A stretch of DNA of 64,000 nt from Sphingobacterium sp. UBA5670 (lineage in GTDB: Bacteria > Bacteroidota > Bacteroidia > Sphingobacteriales > Sphingobacteriaceae), in NCBI RefSeq assembly GCF_002420705.1, contig NZ_DIIM01000013.1:137702-201701 (forward strand), read 5' to 3'. The translations under genes and the position numbers were made by a program. This document shows positions 54,914-63,781 of the stretch, one piece after another. Every line of letters begins with the position of its first letter. The stretch's first letter is position 1. Under the pieces are notes generated by a model. That model was given only the letters and a program-made list of their open reading frames with translations, did not search any database and was not told where the DNA came from.

Positions 54914-55357
54914 TTATTGAAATAGGGGGAGTATCTTATCCCAAATTTGCTGATAGGCTTTATTGTCCCGGACGATTCCCTTATCTTCATCATAATAATT
55001 AGGTGCGTCAAAGCTTCCTCCTTTACGCTTTTCTATTGAAAATATATTTAGAACTATTTTTGATCTTTTAGCTTGTAAAGGGCTGATCAGGAAGTTGAAA
55101 ATTAATTTTTCACCTTCTTTATTGCTTAGAAAATTATTGTTTTCTAAATATGTGCTGGTTTGAATAAATCCGGAAGGTCGATCGAGCTGTACAATAAAAT
55201 AACCACCATCCTGAAGCACTTGTGTTATCTTGCTGTATGCAGAATCACTTGCGATAGGGATAGTTTTGGTGCGCTCTGGGTTTTGTGCCAACAGGGGGCT
55301 GGAAAAGAAGAATACATAAGCAATCAGCATTAAGGAGAATTGGATTAAATGTTTCAT
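54914..55357 (-). CDS. Small exported protein of unknown function
   Basis: This 147-residue protein has a signal peptide (MKHLIQFSLMLIAYVFFFSSPLLAQ) and a mature domain of strands and helices (ITQVLQDGGYFIVQLDRPSGFIQTS, then IVLNIFSIEKRKGG). I do not recognise a family. It is the last gene of a leftward set with the GNAT and hydrolase genes, although 83 bp separates it from the former. Export to the periplasm is the only supported statement. Confidence 0.65.
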   Translation of the reverse strand: MKHLIQFSLMLIAYVFFFSSPLLAQNPERTKTIPIASDSAYSKITQVLQDGGYFIVQLDRPSGFIQTSTYLENNNFLSNKEGEKLIFNFLISPLQAKRSKIVLNIFSIEKRKGGSFDAPNYYDEDKGIVRDNKAYQQIWDKILPLFQ

Positions 55358-55440
55358 ATTACCGAATTAAAATCTTAACTTGTGAATACTTTAATTTAGC
55401 AATTTTATTTTTGATGGCAGGTAATTAGATTGTCACGCTG

Positions 55441-55944
55441 TTATTTAATCCGTATACCTAATATTTTTAGACTACGTTCTTCCTGATCTAAGGTTGCTAT
55501 ATTGGGTAAGTTTGCCCATTCCTCGAAACCCATTTTTTCAAATAATGCAATACTAGGCAGATTGTGTGCAAAGATAAATCCCAATAAGGTATGGACGCCT
55601 AAATCTGGAGCTTTATCAATGCAGTGCTGGAGAATCTGTTTACCCAGACCCCGGCCTCGTTGCTGTTCGTCCAAATAGATACTAATTTCTACTGTTGCAT
55701 CATAAGCTGGACGGCCATAGAACGATTGAAAACTTACCCAACCAAGAGCTTGGTTATTTTCATCTTCTATCAGCCACAGGGGTCTTTTCGAAGTGTTATG
55801 TTCGTCAAACCATTTTTGTCTACTGGCAACAGATACTGGTGCAGTGTCTGCAGTAACCATGCGGGAGGCTATGGTAGAGTTGTATATTTCTACGATGCGT
55901 GGTAAATCTTGTTGTGTGGCGTCACGAAATTTTAATTGATTCAT
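55441..55944 (-). CDS. GNAT acetyltransferase, PAT-like
   Basis: This 167-residue acetyltransferase resembles the phosphinothricin acetyltransferase group. It opens LKFRDATQQDLPRIVEIYNSTIASRMVTADT, has the AcCoA loop in DEQQRGRGLGKQIL (Q-x-x-GxG/A) and ends GFIFAHNLPSIALFEKMGFEEWANLPN. The substrate is likely an amino-containing small molecule, and no toxin gene is adjacent. It is only 12 bp from the hydrolase gene on the same strand, so the two are probably cotranscribed. Confidence 0.88.
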   Translation of the reverse strand: MNQLKFRDATQQDLPRIVEIYNSTIASRMVTADTAPVSVASRQKWFDEHNTSKRPLWLIEDENNQALGWVSFQSFYGRPAYDATVEISIYLDEQQRGRGLGKQILQHCIDKAPDLGVHTLLGFIFAHNLPSIALFEKMGFEEWANLPNIATLDQEERSLKILGIRIK

Positions 55945-55956
55945 GGTCTGTACTGT

Positions 55957-57000
55957 TTAATTGTTATTTGCTGTTTGTTTTGGCTCTAATGCCCAAGCTA
56001 AAAATCCATTCATAACCTCGTTCCAATGTGGCTTGCTGTAATCGGGCCGGCCATCGTTCTGAACTTCAAAATAATTGTGCTCCTGATTAAAATATCGTTT
56101 AATAGTCAGGTTGTCTTTGTGATTTCTTATAAAATAAAGAGGCACTAAATCATTTAATTCAGATACAATATCTTCTGTACCGAAGACGAGATAGATGGGT
56201 TTATTAAAGCTCAATAGGTCGTCAATAGCAGGTTGTGAAAATGACTTCCAGGAACGTAGATTAGGATTGTTTTTTAATTTTTCTGGATTGTTGGCATCTT
56301 GATAAAAGGCATAGGTTTGTTCAATTTTTTGAGAGGCTTGTTGCCAGGAAATTTTTCCTTTTTGTACATCGCGTTTAGCTTGTCGTATATCTTGGTCTAT
56401 TCGTCCAAACAAATTCGTTCCTGATAGGCCCAGTTTGCTTATTTTTTTATACCTATTTGCTAGTTTGGCCGCTACATGCCCACCTTGGGAATGGCCAAAT
56501 ACAACTAATTGTGATTTATCGACCCAAGGTTGTCCGCTAAGATAATCTAATACTGCGACGGCTCGGTTTACATAATTATCTAGATAGTCTGCCTTTTGAT
56601 AAGCTATACTCGGGATATTTTTATCTTTTGAGTCACCATAATACCAATAAGAGTCATTAAGCTGAGATTCATCGACGATAACAGGAGTTTCTGGCATGGA
56701 AATCACGACAAGATGATACGACTTAATAATATCATGGTAGTTAAAGTTAGTTAATCCTCCTCCAAAAAGACTTAAACCTTCTTTTTTATAATTAAAGTAT
56801 AGCGGCAAGGGTAACGATCCCTGACAAAACAAAAATAGGGGCTTTTTACTTTTTGGAGCAGGATCAATGACTAAAAAATCAATTTTACCGTTTGGGTTTC
56901 CAAGTTCAAAAAGAGTGGATTCATTATTGATGACGCTAGTATTCTGTCCGAAGATAGTCTGTGGTGTGAATAATAAGCAGATAAAAAGAATGAATTTCAT
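55957..57000 (-). CDS. Exported alpha/beta hydrolase
   Basis: This 347-residue secreted or periplasmic hydrolase has a signal peptide (MKFILFICLLFTPQTIFGQ). The alpha/beta hydrolase fold shows the nucleophile elbow VFGHSQGGHVAA (Ser about residue 170), an oxyanion region early in the fold, and a late GTEDIVSELND segment with the Asp and a following EHNYFEV His. The substrate (ester or peptide) is unknown. It lies upstream of the GNAT gene by 12 bp and is divergent from the DUF5009 gene across about 378 bp. Confidence 0.87.
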   Translation of the reverse strand: MKFILFICLLFTPQTIFGQNTSVINNESTLFELGNPNGKIDFLVIDPAPKSKKPLFLFCQGSLPLPLYFNYKKEGLSLFGGGLTNFNYHDIIKSYHLVVISMPETPVIVDESQLNDSYWYYGDSKDKNIPSIAYQKADYLDNYVNRAVAVLDYLSGQPWVDKSQLVVFGHSQGGHVAAKLANRYKKISKLGLSGTNLFGRIDQDIRQAKRDVQKGKISWQQASQKIEQTYAFYQDANNPEKLKNNPNLRSWKSFSQPAIDDLLSFNKPIYLVFGTEDIVSELNDLVPLYFIRNHKDNLTIKRYFNQEHNYFEVQNDGRPDYSKPHWNEVMNGFLAWALEPKQTANNN

Positions 57001-57378
57001 GAAGATCGGCTGTATGTAAATGTGTTTTTGCCAAACTTAGATAAATTGCTTTTGATATGCAATACAATTACACTTCATAAAAAGTAACAATTTATACATG
57101 TGTAACATTTCTTGTTGTACTTCTGTCTGGTTTATACGGGAAACTGGGGTAAATTTCATGATTGCTGTGTTTTATGAGTAAAATTTACACTAATTTGAAC
57201 AATTATTTCACTATATATTGTTGTTTTTTTTCATCTTAGATTATTCAAATAAAGAACCATCAGCCACCGAATTCCGGTCGCCATAAAATCACTAAAAAAA
57301 CTATCTAAGAAGAATCTGGGGAAGAGGTTGGTTAAGCAGCTACGCTGATAGCTATTTTTTTTACACATAAAACCAATT
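57001..57378. other. 378-bp divergent intergenic region
   Basis: This region lies between the leftward hydrolase gene and the rightward DUF5009 gene. It is AT-rich. Near 57330-57360 is a short AGCTA/TAGCT stem followed by a T-rich run, which could act as a leader attenuator. The stem is only 5 bp, so support is weak. No promoter box or gene is clear. Confidence 0.35.
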
Positions 57379-58572
57379 ATGAACGCATTGCAAGCTGTAC
57401 CTACAATCCGAATCCGTTCAATGGATGTTATGCGTGGTTTCACGCTGTTCCTGATGTTATTTGTCAATGACTTGTTTATACCCGGTGTACCTAGATGGCT
57501 GGTTCACACGGAAGCAGATGAGGACGGGATGGGTTTAGCAGACTGGGTATTTCCGGGATTTCTTTTTATGGTTGGTATGGCGGTGCCATATGCTGTTGCG
57601 GCCAGGGAAAAGATAGGTTCATCGACAACTGTAATCTTTTTACATGTTCTGTTGAGAACATTGAGTTTGCTGCTGATTGGCGTGTTGATTCTAAATGGTA
57701 CACGTGTATCTCCTAGTTTGACGGGGATGTCACATCTGTTGTGGCTAGGACTGCTGTATATATTCGTTTTTCTGATTTGGAATCGTTATCCGAAAGATAT
57801 GCAATATCAATCCATTTATAAGGGGTTGCGTGTAGTCGGCATCATGGGGATTATTTATCTCATATATATTTTCAAAGCGTCGGATGGGAAAGGTTTGGAA
57901 GTAGGGTGGTGGGGGATTTTGGGGCTGATTGGTTGGGGATATTTTGCCGCGGCTTCTATTTTCTTATTATGCAGGGGAAGGATAATAGTGCTTGTGTGTG
58001 GCTGGTTGTTTTTTTTGGTACTCAATATTCTCAGCCGAACGGAATTTAAAGTTGAATTCCCTGGTATCGGAAGATATTTACAGGTTCTTCTAGCTGGCAA
58101 TATACCCTGTATTGTGCTGGCCGGAACAATCATCGGTATGCTTATGAAACGATATGCGGCCACTCCGCTGGTATTGTTGCGTTTTTTGCTGGTTATTGGT
58201 ATGATTTGGCTAGTTACAGGCTTTGTCTTACGTTTTTGGTTTATTTTATCCAAAATCCAAGGTACACCGAGCTGGGCATTGGTCTGTTGTGGGATTAGTG
58301 TATTGCTTTTGATCCCGATATATTATTTCATTGATGTGAAAGGCTACCATCGCGGGATAGGATTGTTTGAAGAGGCTGGAAAGAACTCATTGACGACCTA
58401 TCTTGCACCCGATCTGATCTACTTTGTCTGTTGGGGCTTTCATCTTCCATTGTTCTTTTATAAACAATCGGGACATATGGGCTTAGCTATTGCTGGTTCA
58501 TTGCTTTGGGCTTTTGCGATGTTGTGGTATGCGATCTTGCTGAAGAAACTACATATTTATCTGAAACTTTAG
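57379..58572 (+). CDS. DUF5009-family membrane acyltransferase-like protein
   Basis: This is an integral membrane protein of 397 residues with about ten transmembrane helices. The opening RIRSMDVMRGFTLFLMLFVNDLF-like segment and GLADWVFPGFLFMVGMAVPYAVAAR match the DUF5009 group related to heparan-alpha-glucosaminide N-acetyltransferase and NagX. It may transfer acetyl groups across the membrane to amino-sugars. It lies 86 bp before a GH18 glycosidase gene on the same strand, which fits amino-sugar processing. Confidence 0.82.
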   Translation: MNALQAVPTIRIRSMDVMRGFTLFLMLFVNDLFIPGVPRWLVHTEADEDGMGLADWVFPGFLFMVGMAVPYAVAAREKIGSSTTVIFLHVLLRTLSLLLIGVLILNGTRVSPSLTGMSHLLWLGLLYIFVFLIWNRYPKDMQYQSIYKGLRVVGIMGIIYLIYIFKASDGKGLEVGWWGILGLIGWGYFAAASIFLLCRGRIIVLVCGWLFFLVLNILSRTEFKVEFPGIGRYLQVLLAGNIPCIVLAGTIIGMLMKRYAATPLVLLRFLLVIGMIWLVTGFVLRFWFILSKIQGTPSWALVCCGISVLLLIPIYYFIDVKGYHRGIGLFEEAGKNSLTTYLAPDLIYFVCWGFHLPLFFYKQSGHMGLAIAGSLLWAFAMLWYAILLKKLHIYLKL

Positions 58573-58658
58573 CGAGCGCCTAAGCATCAAATTTGCATGC
58601 TTTAACAATTATATTTTAGGAAGTCCAATATCATCAAAAAACAAACAAAACTGCAAAT

Positions 58659-59690
58659 ATGGAATGTAAATTGAAATCAATACTTAGCCAGATCTTCACT
58701 GTTCTGTTATTGACTTTATTATTGTACCCTAGTGTAAGTCGTGCACGAGCAAAAAACAAAAAAGTTGTTATTGCCTATGTCACTTCCTGGTCCAAAGTGA
58801 TGCCCGATCCTGCTTATCTAACCCATATCAATTATGCTTTTGCACATGTCAACGAGAGCTTTGATGGCTTGCGTATAGATAATGAATCCAGGCTGAAGGC
58901 CATTACGGATCTTAAGAAAACACATCCACATCTAAAGGTATTGTTGTCTGTTGGCGGCTGGGGAAGCGGTCGGTTTAGCGAAATGGCTGCTGATGAAGTG
59001 AAACGGAAAAAATTTGCCAAAGACTGCTTGCGTGTGGTGCGGGAGTTTAATCTTGATGGTATTGATATTGACTGGGAATACCCGACAAATTCTTCTGCCG
59101 GGATTTCGTCCTCTTTAGCCGATACCGAAAATTTCACCTTACTCATGCACGATATCCGGAAAGCTATTGGTAAGAAGAAGCTGCTGACCTTGGCTTCGGT
59201 TGCGAACGGTAAGTATATCGCCTTTAATAAGATTAAGAAAGAGGTGGATTTTGTAAATATCATGACCTATGATTCGGGGCATCCACCTTATCATCATGCG
59301 AGCTTGCACCGTTCACCCTTATCGGGACATACCACTTGTGTGGAGGCCGTGAAGGCCCATGTCGATGGGGGAATGCCTGTTGAAAAATTGGTATTGGGAA
59401 TTCCATTCTATGGCCGTGGTAATAAGACTGAAGTCAAGGGTTTTATCGATTATAAAGACCTGCTTTCACTTCAGGGATTTGAGCAGAAATGGGACGATGA
59501 GGCGAAAGCACATTATCTTGTCAACGATAAAGGGGAGTTTGTGTTGACCTATGAAACACCAGAATCTATTGCCCATAAATGTGACTATGTGCATGCCGCG
59601 GGCTTGCTTGGTGCGATGTATTGGGAATATGCAGGGGACACGGAAGCTGGTACTTTACGGGATGCGGTTTATAAAGGCATTTTACAATAA
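58659..59690 (+). CDS. Exported glycoside hydrolase family 18 protein
   Basis: This 343-residue secreted chitinase-like or endo-beta-N-acetylglucosaminidase-like enzyme has an N-terminal signal anchor (ILSQIFTVLLLTLLLYPSVSRA). The GH18 active site is DGIDIDWEYP (Glu acid about residue 146), preceded by LLSVGGWGSGRF and followed by VNIMTYDSG and VLGIPFYGRG. The final MYWEYAGD is also typical. It probably cleaves GlcNAc-containing glycans and may work with the DUF5009 protein upstream. A strong terminator follows the stop codon. Confidence 0.93.
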   Translation: MECKLKSILSQIFTVLLLTLLLYPSVSRARAKNKKVVIAYVTSWSKVMPDPAYLTHINYAFAHVNESFDGLRIDNESRLKAITDLKKTHPHLKVLLSVGGWGSGRFSEMAADEVKRKKFAKDCLRVVREFNLDGIDIDWEYPTNSSAGISSSLADTENFTLLMHDIRKAIGKKKLLTLASVANGKYIAFNKIKKEVDFVNIMTYDSGHPPYHHASLHRSPLSGHTTCVEAVKAHVDGGMPVEKLVLGIPFYGRGNKTEVKGFIDYKDLLSLQGFEQKWDDEAKAHYLVNDKGEFVLTYETPESIAHKCDYVHAAGLLGAMYWEYAGDTEAGTLRDAVYKGILQ

Positions 59691-59726
59691 ACAAAAAAGC
59701 CTAACGTGAGTTAGGCTTTTTTGTTT
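59689..59726. terminator. Bidirectional terminator between GH18 and ssrA
   Basis: AAACAAAAAAGCCTAAC (59689-59705) pairs perfectly with GTTAGGCTTTTTTGTTT (59710-59726) around a GTGA loop, a 17-bp stem. It serves the rightward GH18 gene and the leftward tmRNA. Confidence 0.92.
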
Positions 59727-59727
59727 G

Positions 59728-60092
59728 TGGAGCTGGAGAGATTCGAACTCTCGTCCAGTCATGGTACTGTATACGCTTTCTACATGTTTAGCTTCTCTTT
59801 AATTGTCGGGCGAGGGAAGGTGAGTCGCTTACCTATACCGTACGCCGTAGTTGCTGTTTCTCACAAGTGCTTAGCAACATCACACTTGCCAGTTCTATTG
59901 TTCGATGCCCCGAATGTTAAACCAAAGAACAGGATCTAACGGGACAAATAGCTATGTTAAGTCTAACTTAAGCAGCTAAGGCGTAGTTTTCTTCGCCAGT
60001 TATAATTCTGAAAGTTCAGATTAAAGTGCTCTACTAACAACGCACTACATGCTTACATAACCGTCTCCATCCTGTCAATTCCGGTCAACCCC
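59728..60092 (-). ncRNA. ssrA: Transfer-messenger RNA
   Basis: This is the tmRNA that rescues stalled ribosomes with SmpB. The leftward 5' end GGGGTTG pairs with CAGCTCC at the 3' end to form the seven-pair acceptor stem, with two G-U pairs. The tRNA-like 3' part has GTTCGAATC (T-loop) and ends with discriminator A, followed by CA rather than the full CCA, so the CCA is added afterward. The tag reading frame (59968-59997) reads G-E-E-N-Y-A-L-A-A and then TAA, so the tag is AGEENYALAA. The length of about 365 bases is normal. Confidence 0.95.
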
Positions 60093-60104
60093 AATTATGT
60101 GTTA

Positions 60105-60135
60105 CAAAGATACAATTTTTTTGCTTAATCAGCAA
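60105..60135 (-). promoter_or_regulatory. ssrA promoter
   Basis: The minus strand has TTG (60133-60135), about 20 bases, then TATCTTTG (60105-60112), the exact TAnnTTTG box. The mature 5' end of tmRNA at 60092 lies 12 bases downstream, allowing for 5' trimming by RNase P. Confidence 0.7.
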
Positions 60136-60325
60136 GATGTACCGTGTTCTGACTTCATGTCTCGCTATTTGGTTGAAAATAAACGTGATATTTTCGGCGT
60201 CAGTCTGGTGAAAGCAGGAGAATAGAGAAGTTCATGATAGTGTGTAACGAGCGATGCATTCAACTAACTGTTTGCACTTAAACGTGTGTGCAGAAAATTT
60301 ATCTGTGGTCAGCAAAGCTATGGGT

Positions 60326-60356
60326 AAAAAACGCTGGACGGAAGTCCAGCGTTTTC
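60326..60356 (-). terminator. Terminator of the M3 peptidase gene
   Basis: AAAACGCTGGAC (60328-60339) pairs perfectly with GTCCAGCGTTTT (60344-60355) around a GGAA loop, with T residues following leftward. It lies right at the stop codon of the gene. Confidence 0.92.
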
Positions 60357-60357
60357 T

Positions 60358-62388
60358 TTATTTGATCAATCCGGCCCTTTTTAACAAGGGTTCTACCGAA
60401 GGTTCTTGTCCGCGGAAGCGTTTGTAAAGGACCATTGGATGTTCTGTACCACCTTTGGAAAGCACATTGTCCTTAAATTTGGCTGCGATCTCTTTATTGA
60501 AGATACCATTCTGTTTGAAGTAATCAAAAGCATCTGCATCCAATACTTCCGCCCATTTATAGCTGTAATAGCCCGAAGAATAACCACCATTGAAAATATG
60601 GGAGAAGGCTGTACTCATGGCATTCTCCTTGACATCTGGATAGAGTTTTGTCGAGGCAAACTGTTCTTCTTCGAATGCTTTGAGATCAGAGATTGCGGTT
60701 GGGTCCTGTCCATGCCAGCCCATGTCCAATAGACCAAAGCTTAATTGGCGCATTGTCGCCATCCCCTCAAGAAATGAAGCGCTTTCGCGGATTTTTTCGA
60801 CAAGTTCCATCGGAATTACTTCACCAGTTTCATAGTGCTTGGCAAATAATTCAAGGGCTTGTTTTTCATAGCACCAGTTTTCCATCACCTGACTCGGTAA
60901 CTCGACAAAATCCCAATATACAGATGTTCCAGATAGTGTAGGATAGGTGCTATCCGCCAACATACCATGCAGGGCATGTCCAAATTCGTGAAATAATGTA
61001 GTTACTTCCTGGAACGTCAACAAAGAAGGTTTTGAAGCAGTAGGACGCGTAAAATTGCAGACAATAGAGACATGCGGACGCTCTTGCGTGCCATTTTGAA
61101 TGTATTGTGGTTTGAACGATGTCATCCATGCTCCATTTCGCTTTCCTTTACGCGGGAAGAAATCGGCATAGAAGATAGCGACTAATTCACCGTTGTCTTT
61201 ACTGACTTCAAATGTTTGAACTTCTTCGTGGTAAGTATCTATTGTATCGACTTCTTTGAAGTTGATGCCAAATAAGCGATGGGCTACTTCAAATGCGCCT
61301 TGTAAGACATTTTCGAGTTTGAAATATGGTTTGAGCTTCTCGTCGTCCAGATTAAAGCGTTCTTGTTTCAGCTTTTCAGCATAATAGGCACCATCCCATT
61401 TTTCCAATTGGTCTATGCCATCCAAGTTTTTTGCAAATTGGGATAATTCTGCAAATTCTTGCACTGCCGCTGGTTTTGCTTTTTTCAGTAAGTCATTTAA
61501 GAATTCAGTGACTTTGTTTGGATTTTGGGCCATACGTTCGGCAAGAACAAAGTCTGCATGCGTTGCGTAGCCTAATAATTTGGCTCTTTCGAAACGTAGT
61601 TTTACAATTTTCAGCACATTATCCACGTTGTTGTGCTCGTTATCCTGAAAAGCTTTTCGGCCTGCGGCGAGGGTAATTTCTTTGCGAAGTTCCCGATTGT
61701 CGGCATAAGTGACAAAAGGAAGATAGCTTGGAAAATCCAGGGTAAAGAGCCAGCCTTCTTTTTCGTTGGCTTTAGCCAAAGCTTGTGCAGCTTCTACTGC
61801 ACCCTCTGGAAGTCCGGAAAGATCTTTTTCGTCGGTTACCAATAGTTGGTAGGCGTTGGTTTCAGCAAGAACATTCTCACCAAATTTCAATTTTAAAAGC
61901 GATAGCTCGGCATCTATTTCACGGAGTTTTTCTTTTTGTTCGTCATTCAAAAGTGCACCATTACGTACAAAATCCTTATAGGATTTTTCCAATAAGGTTG
62001 TTTGTTCTGCCGTTAATGTCAGTTGATCTTTCTGATCGTATACAGCCTTCACTCGTTTGAAAAGATCGAAATTTAATGTAATATCATTGCCCAATGCAGA
62101 TAATTTGGGTGCTATATCCTGTGCGATCTTTTCAAGATCGGCGTTGGTTTCGGCGGAATGGAGATTAAAAAAGATATTGGACAAACGATCTAATGTCTGC
62201 CCCGAGTAGGACATCGCAGCGATAGTATTGTCGAAAGTTGCCGTTTCGGGATTGTTGACGATCGCATCGACTTCATCTTTTGTCTTCTGAATAGCCTCAT
62301 CAAATGCGGGAATATAATCTTCGTTTTTTATCTGTGAAAACGGAGCTGTGTCATGCTGCGTTTTAAATTTTTCTGTTAAAATACTCAT
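60358..62388 (-). CDS. M3-family metallopeptidase (oligopeptidase A/Dcp-like)
   Basis: This 676-residue cytoplasmic zinc peptidase cleaves short peptides. The zinc site HEFGHALHG (about residue 463) with later E (in WDFVELPSQVMENW) defines the M3 family. The opening FSQIKNEDYIPAFDEAIQKTKDEVDAIVNNPETATFDNTIAAM matches OpdA/Dcp. The long helical lid (FNDLLKKAKPAAVQEF) follows. The length is standard. It lies alone on the minus strand between terminators, so it is monocistronic. Its role is likely peptide turnover. Confidence 0.94.
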   Translation of the reverse strand: MSILTEKFKTQHDTAPFSQIKNEDYIPAFDEAIQKTKDEVDAIVNNPETATFDNTIAAMSYSGQTLDRLSNIFFNLHSAETNADLEKIAQDIAPKLSALGNDITLNFDLFKRVKAVYDQKDQLTLTAEQTTLLEKSYKDFVRNGALLNDEQKEKLREIDAELSLLKLKFGENVLAETNAYQLLVTDEKDLSGLPEGAVEAAQALAKANEKEGWLFTLDFPSYLPFVTYADNRELRKEITLAAGRKAFQDNEHNNVDNVLKIVKLRFERAKLLGYATHADFVLAERMAQNPNKVTEFLNDLLKKAKPAAVQEFAELSQFAKNLDGIDQLEKWDGAYYAEKLKQERFNLDDEKLKPYFKLENVLQGAFEVAHRLFGINFKEVDTIDTYHEEVQTFEVSKDNGELVAIFYADFFPRKGKRNGAWMTSFKPQYIQNGTQERPHVSIVCNFTRPTASKPSLLTFQEVTTLFHEFGHALHGMLADSTYPTLSGTSVYWDFVELPSQVMENWCYEKQALELFAKHYETGEVIPMELVEKIRESASFLEGMATMRQLSFGLLDMGWHGQDPTAISDLKAFEEEQFASTKLYPDVKENAMSTAFSHIFNGGYSSGYYSYKWAEVLDADAFDYFKQNGIFNKEIAAKFKDNVLSKGGTEHPMVLYKRFRGQEPSVEPLLKRAGLIK

Positions 62389-62515
62389 AGAAGTAAATGT
62401 AATAAATATTTATTTCAAGCGATAGCATCTGCTTAAATTATGGAGCTGAGATGATATTTGACCGAATAAGAGTTTAGGCTATGTCGAAAATGTATGGGGA
62501 AAATTGGAACTGCAT

Positions 62516-62545
62516 AAAAAAAGAGCCCAGAGGAGCTCTTTTTTA
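62516..62545 (-). terminator. Terminator of the aminotransferase gene
   Basis: AAAAAAGAGC (62517-62526) pairs with GCTCTTTTTT (62535-62544), and a T-tract follows leftward. It lies about 15 bp past the stop codon. Confidence 0.85.
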
Positions 62546-62560
62546 TATTTGGATAAGAGA

Positions 62561-63766
62561 TTAGGCTAGTTTTCCTAATGCTTCTTTGATTCTTTTTAAA
62601 GCTTCGATCAAACTTTCGTCTGAAGCTGCATAGGACAAGCGGATATAGTTGTCGTTACCGAATGAATCTCCACCTACTGTCGCTACGTGACCAACATTCA
62701 ATAAGTACAATGCCAAATCAGATGAGTTTTTGATGATATTGCCATCTTGGTCTTTTTTACCAAAGAACGAAGAGATTTCAGGGAAGAAATAGAATGCACC
62801 TTCAGGTAGATTTGTTCTTACACCTGGGATTTCAGTCAATAGATCGTATACCAGCTGGCGGCGACGAGCGAAAGCTTCTTTCATTTTATTGACAGACTCC
62901 AATCCTTGTTCATAAGCCACGATACCTGCGCGTTGAGAAATTGAACAGGTTCCAGAGGTTGTCTGTCCTTGTAATTTATCATTTGCGGCAGCAATGGTTT
63001 TGTTGGCAGCGATATAACCTAAGCGCCATCCAGTCATTGCAAATGCTTTTGAAAAACCATTGATGATGATTACTCTATCTTTGATGCTGTCAAACTGTGC
63101 GATGGATTCGTGTTTATCGACAAAGTTGATATGTTCATAGATTTCATCAGATAGAATAAATACCTGTGGATGTTTTTCGAAAACTTTAGCCAATGCGGCT
63201 AATTCATCTTTGCTATAAACTGTCCCTGTCGGGTTGTTTGGCGATGAAAACATAAACAATTTGGTTTTTGGTGTAATTGCCGCTTCCAATTGTTCAGGTG
63301 TAATCTTAAAATTATTGTCGATTTCAGTATTGATAAAGACTGATTTTCCTTCTGCTAAAACAACCATTTCAGAGTATGATACCCAATATGGTGTTGGGAT
63401 AATTACTTCATCACCTGGATTGATCAAGGTTAGAATCACATTTGACAGGGATTGTTTTGCACCCGTAGAAACGACAATTTGAGAAATATCATAATCTAAA
63501 TTGTTTTCTGTCTTCAACTTGTTTACAATTGCCTGGCGTAATTCCGGGTACCCAGGTACCGGCGAATAGCGCGTCCAGTTCTCGTCTAGGGCTTTCTTCG
63601 CTGCATCTTTTACATGCTCAGGCGTGTTGAAATCAGGTTCACCTACGCTAAGGCTAATTACATTAACGCCTTTTGCTGCTAATTCGCGGCCCAACTTGGT
63701 CATTTTAAGTGTAGCCGATTCGGACAAATTATTTATCCTGTCTGATAAGTATGATGGTGTGCTCAT
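62561..63766 (-). CDS. Aspartate aminotransferase, fold-type I
   Basis: This 401-residue PLP-dependent enzyme exchanges amino groups between aspartate and 2-oxoglutarate or related acids. It belongs to class I, subfamily I-gamma or near it. The opening LSESATLKMTKLGRELAAKGVNVISLSVGEPDF is typical. The PLP lysine is in NGFSKAFAMTGWRLGY (about residue 236), and PNNPTGTVYS, SDEIYEH and the end NYIRLSYAASDE with its substrate Arg are present. No partner gene lies nearby. A TATCTTTG box lies immediately upstream. Confidence 0.94.
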   Translation of the reverse strand: MSTPSYLSDRINNLSESATLKMTKLGRELAAKGVNVISLSVGEPDFNTPEHVKDAAKKALDENWTRYSPVPGYPELRQAIVNKLKTENNLDYDISQIVVSTGAKQSLSNVILTLINPGDEVIIPTPYWVSYSEMVVLAEGKSVFINTEIDNNFKITPEQLEAAITPKTKLFMFSSPNNPTGTVYSKDELAALAKVFEKHPQVFILSDEIYEHINFVDKHESIAQFDSIKDRVIIINGFSKAFAMTGWRLGYIAANKTIAAANDKLQGQTTSGTCSISQRAGIVAYEQGLESVNKMKEAFARRRQLVYDLLTEIPGVRTNLPEGAFYFFPEISSFFGKKDQDGNIIKNSSDLALYLLNVGHVATVGGDSFGNDNYIRLSYAASDESLIEALKRIKEALGKLA

Positions 63767-63773
63767 GGTAAGA

Positions 63774-63781
63774 CAAAGATA
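63774..63781 (-). promoter_or_regulatory. Candidate -7 box of the aminotransferase gene
   Basis: The minus strand reads TATCTTTG, an exact TAnnTTTG match only 8 bp upstream of the ATG at 63766, which would make the mRNA nearly leaderless. No clear -33 element is seen, so the start codon or the box may be misplaced. Confidence 0.4.

Noticed and set aside
57320..57365. Attenuator before the DUF5009 gene
   Set aside because: The AGCTA/TAGCT stem is only 5 bp, too weak to claim despite the T-run.
59721..59939. A 72-codon plus-strand reading frame
   Set aside because: It lies wholly on the opposite strand of tmRNA, whose acceptor stem, T-loop and tag frame are clear.
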